The notes under the pieces are model-generated. The model was given only the letters and a program-made list of their open reading frames with translations. It had not been told where the DNA came from and ran no database searches. From Hofstenia miamia (Eukaryota > Xenacoelomorpha > Acoela): 64,000 nt of DNA. The DNA lies in the NCBI GenBank assembly GCA_004352715.1, contig SCFE01000088.1, positions 769,816 through 833,815 of the forward strand. Reading direction: 5' to 3'. Positions within the stretch are counted from its first letter, which is position 1, and each line of letters starts with the position of its first letter. Shown here one piece after another: positions 1-9,639 of this stretch. Both the position numbers and the translations under genes were made by a program.

Positions 1-57
1 ATTCGATCTTGTTCCCCAATTTCAGTTCTTTGTTGTTTTCTGATGGATTATGCTACA
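1..57 (-). repeat. 3' LTR of copy A, first 57 bp
   Basis: Read on the minus strand, this begins TGTAGCATAATCC directly after a purine-rich tract and matches the sequence ending at 13601 almost base for base. It is the start of the 3' LTR; the rest lies outside the window. Confidence 0.8.
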
Positions 58-2438
58 CGCCTCCCTCAGCTTGCATCAATTTTAAGATTGCTCGCTCTCC
101 GTGGACTAGTGTATCCACTCTTTTTATCAGTGTTTCTGCTTGGGTTTGTTCCCATGTTAGCTGTGCGAATTCTGGTTGTTTTGTTAGCTTTAGTACTGTT
201 TCCTTTTTGGTTGTCGTCATTTCAGCATATCTGATAATTTTCGTTGTTTGGATTGATTCAGTGATTGTTGTTATTTGTCTGAGTTTGTTAAGTTTTTCTT
301 TGAAGAGCAGGTAGAATTTTTTGTATAGTTTTAGACCTTTGATGACGATCATTAATTTCATTAGAGCGTCTGCTCTGCTGGTATGAGTGAGTTCTTCTTT
401 GAGATGAGTGTTTGGATAGAAAAATTTGAATGTGTTTAGAAGGCTCTTTGTATTCTCTACGTCTTTGTAGAAGAAGCTTATACTGTTTAGTATGTCTTCT
501 TCTGTGATTTCGTCTGGCTCGTTTTTGTTCATTCGAATCATTGTGGTAATTTCTATGCATTTTGATACATTGTAGTATCTGTATTCTTTGTTCCATATAT
601 CCATCCATACAATGTCATTTACTCCTGAGAATAGTATGATGGTTTTTAGTGATCTGTTTTCTATCTCTGCTCTCAGTTCTTGTAATTGTGTATGAATGGG
701 TTTTCCTTCTTTGTACAGCTCGTATGGGGTTATCATGCCTTCTATGTATATGCATTCCTTGTTGTCTTATTGGAGCATTATTTGTTATGTCTTTTTGTAT
801 GCTTCTGTTTGAACTAGTCATTTCGCCTTCTCTTTCGTGTTTGTGTATGTTTTGAATTCGTGTAGGAATCCTTTTGCTATTTTTCTATCCTTTGGCAGTC
901 TCCATCGTGGTAGTATCATCAGTATTGATATTGTTTCTGGTGGAGTGCATTTTAGTATTTTCATCTCGACATTTGCCTCTATTGTTTGATAATCTCCGTT
1001 GTTATCAGTGCTGTTGCCATCCCTATTGTTTCTGGATAGTTCATTTTCACTTCATTTATTTTTTCGCAGAAGCACTGTGTCAATCCTTTTTTGCTTAATT
1101 TTACTAGAGTGTCTGGTTTCATTTCTATTTTCGACATTATGCACTCCATGTCCACGGCTAATTTGTTATATGGTTTAAGTAGTTTGATGAGTTTGGTTTT
1201 CGTGAATGCTTCCATGAACATTAGTTTCATGGTTGCTACTGTGTGGTTTTCCTTTATGATTTGGTAGCTTCTTGCCGTTATTTCTGTTGCTTCTTGATGT
1301 ATTTTGAATTCTATTAGGTATCATTCGTCTTTGGTATCAATCCATTTGATTGTGCTTGCCAGACTTAAGTTTCCCCACTTTTCCATATTTATTCGATCCA
1401 TGCACTCTTGTGTCTTTGCTGAGAGTAATATGTTGGAACTTGTTAATAGGTTGTCTTCTGATTCCATTTCAGCTTGTTGTTTTGGTTGTTATATTAAGTA
1501 TCTCTACCAGTTTGACGCTGCCCTCTTTTGACATTTCTTTTATGATTTTTAAAAATGAACATCTTGGGTTCTCTCTAGTGAAGTGTTGTGTTTCTGACGT
1601 TTTGATTTGTTCTATGTTTTTGTCTTTCATGATGTTGACTATTTCTGTTGTTTTTGCTAATCTTCTTTTTATTAACGTTTTGGTGGTTATCCATGGTTGT
1701 TCCTCTATTTGTTTCAGTTTTGTGTCGGATGTTGCACTCCAGATGTATTTTTGTGTTGCGTCATCAAATAGTGCGATCTCATTTGGGCATATTCCTGTCT
1801 TGTTGGCTATTGATACCATTGTTATTTTACACATAGGGTGTTTATCTGTGATGATTCTTAGTATTCTTTTCTGCACCTTTTGTATGGGTTTTTTATGTTT
1901 GTCCAGGGAGACGAACTTCTTGATATTTCCTTTCAGCATCCAGTTTTTTGTTGCTGTGTTTATTGGGGAGAATGCAATTTCATATGTTGCATTCTTGCTT
2001 AATTTCATTCTTGTTTTTCTGGAGACAGGAATTTTCAATGTTTCATCTTGTGTTAGGTATATGGCTAGTATCCATATTGTTGTTCTAAATCTTATCTCAG
2101 GGGTGTTAATTTCGTCAAACATGTACAATTTAAAGTTTTTCTTGGTGTTGAGCTCGTGCGCCCTATTGATTTCTTGTAACAAGATTTCCACTGATTTGTG
2201 GTATCATTTTGATGGGGGTTCTATGTTAGTTTTTGGCCAATCTTCCTCTGACGTTTTGGATACTTTCATGTTGTTCTACGTTTCCTGTATCTGTTTTAGG
2301 TGTTCCTGTATTTGGTTAATACTACATTTTATGTGTAGTTGCATGAGTTTTCTGATGTCCATTGCTTTTGTTGTTAATTCTATTGTTTTAGCTTGCTGGT
2401 AAAGCTCTACCGCTATCCATGGCCCCACCATTAATCAG
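53..2438 (-). pseudogene. ORF3 of copy A, C-terminal part (function unknown)
   Basis: This is the downstream two-thirds of the third coding region after integrase. Long open stretches lie at 53-736, 979-1230 and 1469-2191 on the minus strand, separated by stops or frameshifts. I do not recognise the protein. It is rich in Lys, Glu, Leu and Ile, predicted by eye to be mainly helical, with no signal peptide or membrane segment. It aligns by eye with the same region of copies B and C: for example a W-I-L-A-x-x-L-T-Q-D motif (near 2080) and a YYNV-x-K-C-I-E-I block (near 570) recur. The protein reads through the polypurine tract and stops inside the LTR. The upstream part continues at 4183 beyond the inserted pogo element. 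Confidence 0.7.
58..72 (-). promoter_or_regulatory. polypurine tract of copy A
   Basis: On the minus strand the bases before the LTR read GAGGGAGGCG, a purine run placed exactly where plus-strand DNA priming occurs in LTR elements. It is also the last coding sequence of ORF3, whose TAG stop is formed by bases 3-5 of the LTR. Confidence 0.6.
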
Positions 2439-2449
2439 TAGGGTAGACC

Positions 2450-4171
2450 GGGGCGATATGGACACGGGGCGATATGGACACATTTTAATATATTTTAATA
2501 TTCTCTTTTATTTATTTTTGAATCTCGCAGAGTATATTATATAAATTATCATATATGTTGTTATTTCTCTACATAGATTTTTTTAACTTAAAATTGAAAC
2601 ATTAGCATTTTTAAAAAAATTACAGAAAAATTACTATTAATTTAATTTAATATTAAATTACAAAAAATGTGCAATTATCGACCTAAAAGAAATAATCAAC
2701 AACCATAATGATTTTCTATGTCCAATATTTCTAGATATCTATTAATTTTAATATTTTTATGTCACGAATTGCTAAGAATAAACCAAAAAATAAAGCCGAC
2801 AAAGAAATATAATATTTATTAGACGGGGCGATATGGACACTTTTTAATAATACTACTTAAATGCAGAATACACTACCAATTTTTGGAATAAATGTATTAT
2901 ACAGAAATTATAAACAGTTGACTACATATTTTTTAATTCATTTGTTGATCTAAACGTAATTTAAGAAAGTGTCCATATCGCCCCGCTATGTATGTCTATG
3001 TACATACCTACACCTATTAACACTTTGAACATAGACATCTTTAAATAGCACCTAGACTGTTAGCTGAGTGAAATTAAGTGAAAAATTTACCAGTTTAGGC
3101 CATACAATAACCTTAATCGAAGGCAAAAAATTCAATTTTTTTCATTTAAACAGCTCTAACTTTTGATCTAGACATCCAATCAACTTCATCTTTGGACATG
3201 AATTTCTATGTTTTTTTCTTGTGTTAACAGACGTTTCAGTTGAATTAGCAGTCTAAATTACAGTCTAAATTAGCAATAGAATTTATTAGCCTACAGTCAA
3301 CAGTTTGCAATGGTTCGCAATTACAAAAGAAAAAGTGATAAACGCTTTCAATATGAAAAAGAGAACTTGTTGAATGCAGTTTCTTTGGTAAAACAAGGTA
3401 CAAAATTGTCAACTGCAGCCAAACAATGCAATGTACCCAGGAATACTCTTCGGCGACATGTAAATTGTGAGACAGTAAAGGTTGGTGGTAAAACAATTCT
3501 GACCAAGAATCAAGAGGACATTTTAACAGAAAGAGTGTTGTATATGGCTAAAAGAGGTTTTCCATTAAACATTGCTCATTTTTTAAAAGTAGCGTATTCA
3601 TATGCTGAAACACTTAGCAGAAGAGGTGAGCTACAAAATAAAATCCCTGACTCGTGGAACTTGAAAATGTGTGCTTCTCAAGATTATTGGCTATCATTCA
3701 AGAAAAGGAATCCCCGCTTAGTTCTTCGTAAACCAGAAGGTTTATCCGCTGCTAGGGCGCAAGGATTTAATAAAACCAGAGTTGAAGAATTCTTCGAAAA
3801 CCTTAGATCAATTTATACTGAATGTGACCTCGAAAATTTCCCGCAACTAATTTACAATGCGGACGAAACTGGTTTGTCAACTGTTCCTAATAAACCAAAT
3901 CGTGNCATAGTTACCACCATATTACTATTATTACTACTGTATTTTCGTTTTTTCTAAAGTGTCCGTTTCGCCCCGTGCGGTTTTTCTATACATAGTTTTA
4001 CGTGTATTTTTATAGGATGCATATTTTTTGCTATGTTATATTCTTCAATAAAATTGGAATTGTTTTTGTTAAATAACCTTTTTGTACCTATAACTATAAT
4101 AAGAGCTTAGAATGTCGCCTTAAACTAAGTTGGGAATTTAACAATAAAGTAAAAAGTGTCCATATCGCCCC
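2450..4171. repeat. sixfold 16-bp motif GGGGCGATATGGACAC in the pogo element
   Basis: The motif occurs in plus orientation at 2450-2465, immediately again at 2466-2481, and at 2825-2840; in minus orientation at 2969-2984, 3959-3974 (variant with GTTTCG for ATATCG) and 4156-4171. The two outermost copies are part of the terminal inverted repeats. Repeated subterminal copies are usual for transposase-binding sites; that role is inferred. Confidence 0.75.
3310..3957 (+). pseudogene. pogo-like transposase, N-terminal part
   Basis: About 198 codons resemble pogo/Tigger transposases. Residues 1-60 form a Psq-type helix-turn-helix (KQGTKLSTAAKQCNVPRNTL), residues 65-150 a CENP-B-type DNA-binding domain with the typical SFKKRNPRLVLRKPE segment, and residues 175-198 begin the DDE nuclease with YNADETG, the first catalytic aspartate. 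The frame passes an undetermined base at 3905 and is then unrelated AT-rich sequence, so the second and third catalytic residues are gone. The ATG at 3310 is preceded by in-frame stops. It could still bind the inverted repeats but could not cut DNA. Confidence 0.85.
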
Positions 4172-4182
4172 GGTCTACCCTA

Positions 4183-5530
4183 TACTGTTCCCCAGTAGTC
4201 TATTTGTAAATCGAATTTAATCAACTCTGATACTGTTGTCTCGTCTTGTGTTTTCTCTTTTAGGAATACATTTTGGACTTGCATACTCATTTCATATAAG
4301 AATTTTGGTATGTCTTTTTCCATTGTGATTGCGATGATTACGATTTGTACATCATGTAGCTCTGCTAGTTTCAATGTTGTCTGCATTTGTTTTTCCAATT
4401 TGTTTGTGTAATCTTTTTCTTTTAGAATGTGAAGTAGTATGAGATTTTCTTTGTCCAGGTTGATTTGTTTGATGTTTGTGATCTTATCTTTTGACATTAT
4501 TATGTTTTGAACGTTGGCTAGTGTGAAGTTATTGCAGAAGTGAATTGTACTTCTGAAATATGGGCGTTCAAGTGTTTTGTTCATTCTTTGTGGGTAACTT
4601 ATTATTGTGTTTACCATCAGTCTGTTTTCTTTGTCTAGAATGATTGGAAGGTTTGTTTCTTCCATTTTCATTTGTCTTCGTAGTAAGCTTCGTGTTTCTG
4701 GGGATAATTTCTCAAATGCATTGTAAATCATTTTTATCTTTGGTATGAAATATGGGTGCAACTTTTCTCTGTCTATCATTGACATTCTTTTGTTTTGTTC
4801 AATTGAGCGCATGGTACTCTTGGACATCATTTTTGTGCTTTCTGAGGGGGCATGTAGCATTTCCTGAGTGAGTATGAGAGGTCTTCTTGCACTGGTGCTA
4901 GGTTCATACTCTATTTCTGAACCACTGCTAATGGATTCCAGTTGGTCCCCTTTTGGTTGGTTTGCTTCCAGACATTATCTTAGCATTTGACCAGCTGCGG
5001 ATTCTGTAGTACTGTCAGCCTCTAGTTGCTTTTGTATTACTACAGTTCTTCCACTGCTTACACCTTCCCCTGGATACTTGTTCCTCCACTTGCCCTCTAG
5101 TTGGTGGTGTGGAGTACTTGAAGGAAGGTTGGGACTTTGAGTATGAGCACTTTTTGTCTGCCTGCCCTCTAGTTGGAGGTGTGGAGTACTTGAAGGAAAG
5201 TTGGGACTTTGAGTACGAGCACTTTTCGTCCTCCTGCCCTCTAGTTGGAGGTGGGGACTANCCCTGGATACTCATTCCTCCACTTGCCCTCTAGTTGGTG
5301 GTGTGGAGTACTTGAAGGAAGGTTGGGACTTTGAGTATGAGCACTTTTCGTCCGCCTGCCCTCTAGTTGGTGGTGGGGACTACTCTGTGTATGAACGTTG
5401 TTGCCTTTGGTTGCTCTGCCCTCTAGTTGGCCTTGAGGACTACTAAGCTTTTGATCTTCTACACTACCATTGGTTGCTGTGCCCTCTAGTTGGTGGTGAC
5501 AACTACTAGGTATTTCTTTTACTTTGTCTC
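4183..5530 (-). pseudogene. ORF3 of copy A, N-terminal part with Q-L-E-G repeat region
   Basis: The minus-strand frame is open from about 5530 to a TAA near 4979, then open again from there to 4183, where the pogo insertion cuts it. The first part is a low-complexity region with seven peptide repeats ending in Q-L-E-G. The second part, from a Met at 4860, contains a conserved block: L-S-P-E-T-R, then N-R-L-M-V-N-T-I-I-S-Y and R-P-Y-F-R-S-T-I-H, each with clear counterparts in copies B and C. No known domain is recognised and there is no membrane signal. Whether ORF3 starts at its own ATG or is made by stop or frame suppression from the polyprotein cannot be told. Confidence 0.65.
5060..5525 (-). 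repeat. in-frame tandem repeats coding a Q-L-E-G peptide
   Basis: The plus-strand core GCCCTCTAGTTGG occurs seven times between about 5090 and 5500, with longer units of roughly 70 bp sharing the segment GGAGTACTTGAAGG. On the minus strand all cores read Q-L-E-G in the ORF3 frame, usually preceded by S-P-Q or P-H-H. One undetermined base lies at 5261. A related core also occurs four times at 8670-8905. Confidence 0.75.
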
Positions 5531-5589
5531 ATCATCTAATGTTCTCACAGTCCCTCACTGCTTGGTGTGTTCTTCTCACTCTCTTCCAC

Positions 5590-6990
5590 AGATTGGATTG
5601 GCATTGCATTTGATCATGCACTCATTTGGGGGATTGTTGCTTCATTTTCCAATTTCCTAAATTGAGATATTAGGTTTAAGTCCCATGTTTCAGGGTTATA
5701 ATTTATATTCTCTTTTGCTGCCCTTCTAGGCATTATTTTTTTATTGTATTTCATCTTCCTGTATCTCATGTCTGAATTCTTCCTCGAATTCATCTTCAGG
5801 AAGGCTCTCTAGTTCTTCCATTTTGTACCTATTTTCTCCTTCTTTATGTATTAGTTTAAATTCCGCGTTTTCATCTAGGGTTATACCCTCGATGTTGGTA
5901 ATTGCTCTTTTTAAATTTTGAAAGTGTAGAATTTTTTTCATTGTTTAGCATATACTTGTTATTGTCTAATACTTTTTTAATTGTATAAGGTCCTGACCAT
6001 ACTGTTTTTAGTTTTCATACTTGATTAACGTCGTTTACCTTAATAGGTGTGAATACATAAACCTTATTGCCTTTTTTGTGTGTGTGTCCATATTTTTTTA
6101 TTACAGTTGTGCTCTTGTCTTGTTACTGACTTTTTTGTATTGTGGCACATTGTCTCGTGAATTGCTGTGATTTGTTGTTTTAGTTGTCTTACAAATTGGT
6201 TGTCTAACTTTTGTGAGTAATTTGAGAACTGCATTGATAGTGGTGTTGCTGCCTCTCTCCCATACATCACTTTGAATGGAGTTACTTTTGTTGTTGTGTG
6301 TACCGAAGTGTTGTAAAAATATTTGACCATTTGTATGACTTCTTTCCATTTGTTTCCTTCTATTCTTGATGTAGTTATTCTAATGAGTTTTATTGGTGTG
6401 TGATTTAGCCTTTCTACTGCTCTGTTCACTTGTGGGTGGTAAGCTGTCATTCTTTCACTATTGATTTCAAGTAATTTAGCAAGTTCTTGAAACAGTGTGC
6501 TTTCAAATTGGGGTCCTTTGTTTGTTATTATCTTTTCCATTGGGCCTATTTTTAGTATCCATTCCTTTAGTATGATGTTTGCTGTTTCTTTGGCTGTTGC
6601 GTTTTTCATTGGGATCATTTATGCATATTTAGTGAAGTTATCTACCATTACTAATAGATATTGGTACCCCTCTTCATCTTTGGATAGCATTTCTATGTCG
6701 ATGTGTATGATTTCATTTGGTTTGGTGGACATAATTTTTTCTAGTGATGCTCTTTGTTATGGAAAGTGTTGTGGGTTATTCAGTAGACATGTGCTGCACT
6801 TGTTTATGACGTCTTCTGTGACCTTTCTTACCCCTGTTGTAATGTACTTTGAATTGAATGTCATTTTGGTTTGTATAATGCACAAATGTCCTTTTTCATG
6901 GGTTTTTCTTATTAAGTCTCTTTTGAAATATTCAGGTATCACTATTTGATTGGTTTTTCCTGCAGTTTAGAGTAATCCGTTGTCATTCAT
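5590..6990 (-). pseudogene. integrase and polyprotein tail, copy A
   Basis: Reading on the minus strand, the zinc-binding H-H-C-C domain lies at 6757-6942 (HEKGH, later CSTC). The catalytic core follows with a VDNFTKYA block near 6640 and a GPQF block near 6510, where the usual aspartate is replaced (TNKGPQF for TDxGPQF), then AYHPQVNRAVERLNH with the catalytic glutamate. C-terminal sequences around 6070-6300 resemble the K-V-M-Y-G-R-E-A region of Gypsy integrases. The acidic tail at 5590-5941 ends with a WDLNLIS motif that also occurs in copies B and C. Stops near 6618 and 6063 break the frame. This is a dead integrase, needed in an active element to insert the cDNA into the host chromosome. 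Confidence 0.85.
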
Positions 6991-7002
6991 TTTCCATGTA
7001 TA

Positions 7003-7790
7003 TCAACTGAAATAGCTTTTGGCGGTTTTTGATAGCTCCTTTTCTTGGTCTTTTAGTTTTCCTTTTATTTCTTTTAGTATTATGTCTTGATTTTGTCTCT
7101 CTATTATTTCATCTTCTGCTATCTCTTCTTTGATCATGATTGGGATGATTGCTTTTCCTTTTTTGTCAACATTTATATCAGGTAGGTCCTCATATTCATT
7201 GTGTGGTATGAACTGAAATTCCGTTTTGTTCCCTTCTTTCTTTTTGAGATCTCTTTTGTACTCTGGTAATGAGGTCCAGAAGTCAGCATTAGAGTGAAGT
7301 TTTCCTTTTCTGTGTTCAATTGTAAAATTGAATTCATTGAGATATTCTATCCATTGTGAGACTATCAATGACTTGTCCCCTGAGAATTTTTTAGCCAAGC
7401 AAGGCCACTGTTGTCTGTCCTTTTTTATACTTTCTATTAATGCAAGCATCTCTAGTGTTGTGGATCCATAGTTTTCTTTGCTTGTTTTTAGTTTTCTGCT
7501 AAAGAATTGTATTGGTGCTTCTTTCCCATCTTTTATTTGACTGATTGTTACTCCTATTGCCAATTTGCTTGTGTCACAATCCAGTATAAATTCTTTTCCA
7601 TAGTCCAGAGTGTTCAGAGAAAGCAATTTGGATAGTTCATGTTTTATTTTATCTAATTCCTCCTGTTGTTCCCAGGTCCACACAAATGGTACGGATTTTT
7701 TCATTAAGTTTGTCATTTTTGCCATCTTTCCTGTGATATTTGGTATGAATGTACTGTAGTAGTTAAAGAAACCCATTATTCTTTGTAGGT
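7003..7790 (-). pseudogene. RNase H domain, copy A
   Basis: The minus-strand frame carries the RT connection (MGFFNYYSTFIPN) and then RNase H, which removes RNA from the RNA-DNA hybrid. DCDTSKLAIG supplies the first acidic residue and a downstream LEMLALIES the glutamate. The next segment, which in copy C holds the TDN aspartate, is missing: copy A goes from ESIKK straight to WPCLAKKFSGD, a loss of about 15 residues. The conserved WIEYLNEFNFTIEHRKGK end is present. The enzyme would be inactive. Confidence 0.85.
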
Positions 7791-8551
7791 CCTACTTTGT
7801 GTTTGGTTTTTCGATTTTTCTTATCATTTCTCATGCGTTATCTTTCATGCTGATTTGTCCTTTGCTTATTATTCATCCTAGAAATATTACTTTCTTCTTC
7901 AATATATCACATTTATTGCCATTTACTCTTAATCCAGCATCCTTCAATATCTTCAGTGTTCTGTCTAGTTTTTATAGGTGTTGTTCTACCATATTGCTTG
8001 TTATGATTATGTCATTGATGTAGGCGTTTATTCCTTCCTTGATTTTATTTTGATTATTTTTCAGAACTTTAGTGATGTAGCATTGAAATGTTGCTGGTGT
8101 GTTGCATAATCTGAATGCCATATAAATCCACTCATATAGTCTGTATGGTGTTATGAATGCTGTCTTTTCTACGTCTTTTGGTTCCATTTGTACCTGCCAA
8201 TAGGATTTGCACAGATCTATTACTGTGAAATATTTGTGCTTGCTTGCCTTGTACAGCATGTCTTCAATTCTTGGTAGTGGAAAGGAGTCTTTTTTTGTTT
8301 CCTCATTTAGTTTCCTGAAATCAATGCATAATCTGTATTTTTTTCCTTGTTTGACAAATATGTTTGGTGCTGCATACAGACTTTTGCTTGGTCTTATTAT
8401 TTTGTTGTTGATTAGTTCATTTAGAATTCTGTTGTATTTGTCTTTCAATTGTTCAGGGACTCTCCTCACTGGTAGCTTTATTGGTTTGTCTGTTGTTGTT
8501 ACTATTTTGTGTGTTTCACTGATTGCTTGTCCAATGCTTATTTCGCCAAAG
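7790..8551 (-). pseudogene. reverse transcriptase, copy A
   Basis: Gypsy-type RT blocks are in order on the minus strand: APNIFVKQGKKYRLCIDFRKLN, then FTVIDLCKSYWQV with the first catalytic aspartate, GxxxAFITPYRLYEW, RLCNTPATFQ, and AYINDII in place of the usual Y-x-D-D. The Asn at the first D of the motif would abolish activity unless it arose after insertion. The thumb (AGLRVNGNKCDIL) at 7800-7970 is interrupted by stops. The domain sits between the protease linker and RNase H, as in all Ty3/Gypsy elements. Confidence 0.88.
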
Positions 8552-8669
8552 TTAAAGATTTGACTGTGTTTTCTTAATAGTTTCTGTAGTTCCTCTCTCT
8601 CTCTGGTTTAGGTGTTCATAATCCTCTTCTTTAATGTCTGGTATTTTTTCTTCATCTTCAGTGTTCATC

Positions 8670-8905
8670 CATGCGTCCTCTAGTTGACCTTGTGGATTAC
8701 TAACCCTGATGGTATCTTGTGCTTTCATCCACATGCCCTCTAGTTGGCATTGTGGATTACTAACTCCATTGTCTTCTCATTTTGTTCTTTTTTTAATCTT
8801 CAGCATTCATCAATGCGTCCTCTAGTTGACTTTGTGGATTACTAACCCCAATGGTTTCTTGTGCTTTCATCCATGCGCCCTCTAGTTGGCATTGTGGATT
8901 ACTAA
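8670..8905 (-). repeat. Q-L-E repeat block between protease and RT, copy A
   Basis: Four copies of a CCTCTAGTTG core occur in two near-duplicate pairs with the segment GTGGATTACTAAC. On the minus strand they encode a repeated V-S-N-P-Q-x-Q-L-E-x-x-W-M peptide in the linker between protease and RT. The core is the same as in the repeats upstream of ORF3. Confidence 0.7.
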
Positions 8906-9074
8906 CTCCATCGTCTTCTATTGGTTTCCAGATCATTCTTATGCTAGATTTCATGTACTTTCCATAAATCTTTACTTTCTTTCAATTTATGTTGACATTT
9001 CTGTTCATAGAATTAAGTATTGGTATTTTTCCTTTGCCTTGTTTGATGGCACAGACGCTTGCCAGCATTGAGAT

Positions 9075-9617
9075 TCATTTTGTATTGATTCCTGCTTGCT
9101 CATATATCATTATTTCCGCTGTTATATCCTTTTCACATCTGATTGTATGCATCTTCCAGTGGTAAGGTTGTAATTTAATGTCTTCTGTTAGTTTGAATAG
9201 CATGTCTCTTTCTTGTTGTTCTTTGTTAATTTCGATTTCTTCCTCTTCAACTCTTATCATTCTGTTTCCATAGTTTATTACACATTTGTTTTTTGATAGG
9301 AAGTCGTCGCCAAGTATGATTTCGTAGGGTAGTAGGTTTCTGTGGGTGTCTACTATGATTAGCAATTGCTCGAATGTTTTATTTGCTATTCTTATTCTAA
9401 CTGCTTCCAGTGTTCCTTTTGTGTTGATGTATTCACCTGATGTGTTTATCAGCCAATTGTGTGATTTTGATAGCTCTTCTCTTGTGAATCCCAATTTTGT
9501 TGCACATTCATCCGTGATTATTGATTTAACTGCACCTGTGTCAATCGTAGCTTTAATCATTATGGCGTTTATCACAACTGTAATTGTGTTAACATTGTGT
9601 AGATTTGTCAAGATCAT
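9075..9617 (-). pseudogene. aspartic protease, copy A
   Basis: A 180-codon open stretch carries a retropepsin domain: KATIDTGAVKSIIT holds the catalytic D-T-G near residue 26, and PYEIILGDDFLSKN is the usual second half with an I-I-L-G flap-end motif. In an active element it would cut the Gag-Pol polyprotein in the particle. It lies directly downstream of the zinc knuckle. The domain itself looks intact, but neighbouring frames are broken. Confidence 0.85.
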
Positions 9618-9639
9618 AACTGGTGCACGGTTGTTCAGA

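Larger units (their letters stand above)
2441..4180 (+). mobile_element. pogo/Tigger-type DNA transposon, internally deleted
   Basis: The element is 1740 bp with terminal inverted repeats of about 25 bp: the left end starts GGGTAGACCGGGGCGATATG and the right end is its reverse complement. TA dinucleotides flank it at 2439-2440 and 4181-4182, the target duplication of the Tc1/mariner/pogo superfamily. It encodes a pogo-like transposase start at 3310 but the catalytic C-terminal half is missing. It lies in ORF3 of Gypsy copy A and therefore inserted after that copy; removing it with one TA joins the two ORF3 halves. Confidence 0.9.

Noticed and set aside
1350-2402. 350-codon open frame on the plus strand, hydrophobic
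   Set aside because: It is the antisense of ORF3 in copy A. Complementing Lys/Asn/Glu-rich coding sequence gives Phe/Leu/Ser-rich frames that mimic membrane proteins; no start context or homology supports it.
5109-5294. Repeated plus-strand peptide in the 5.1-5.4 kb repeats
   Set aside because: The opposite strand is in frame with ORF3 over all units, so the plus-strand peptide is a by-product of the repeat.
5060-5525. CRISPR-like array
   Set aside because: Units are of unequal length, spacers are themselves repeated, and the sequence is coding within a retrotransposon of an animal genome.
6497-6949. 150-codon hydrophobic plus-strand frame
   Set aside because: It is antisense to integrase of copy A, where protein motifs are clear.
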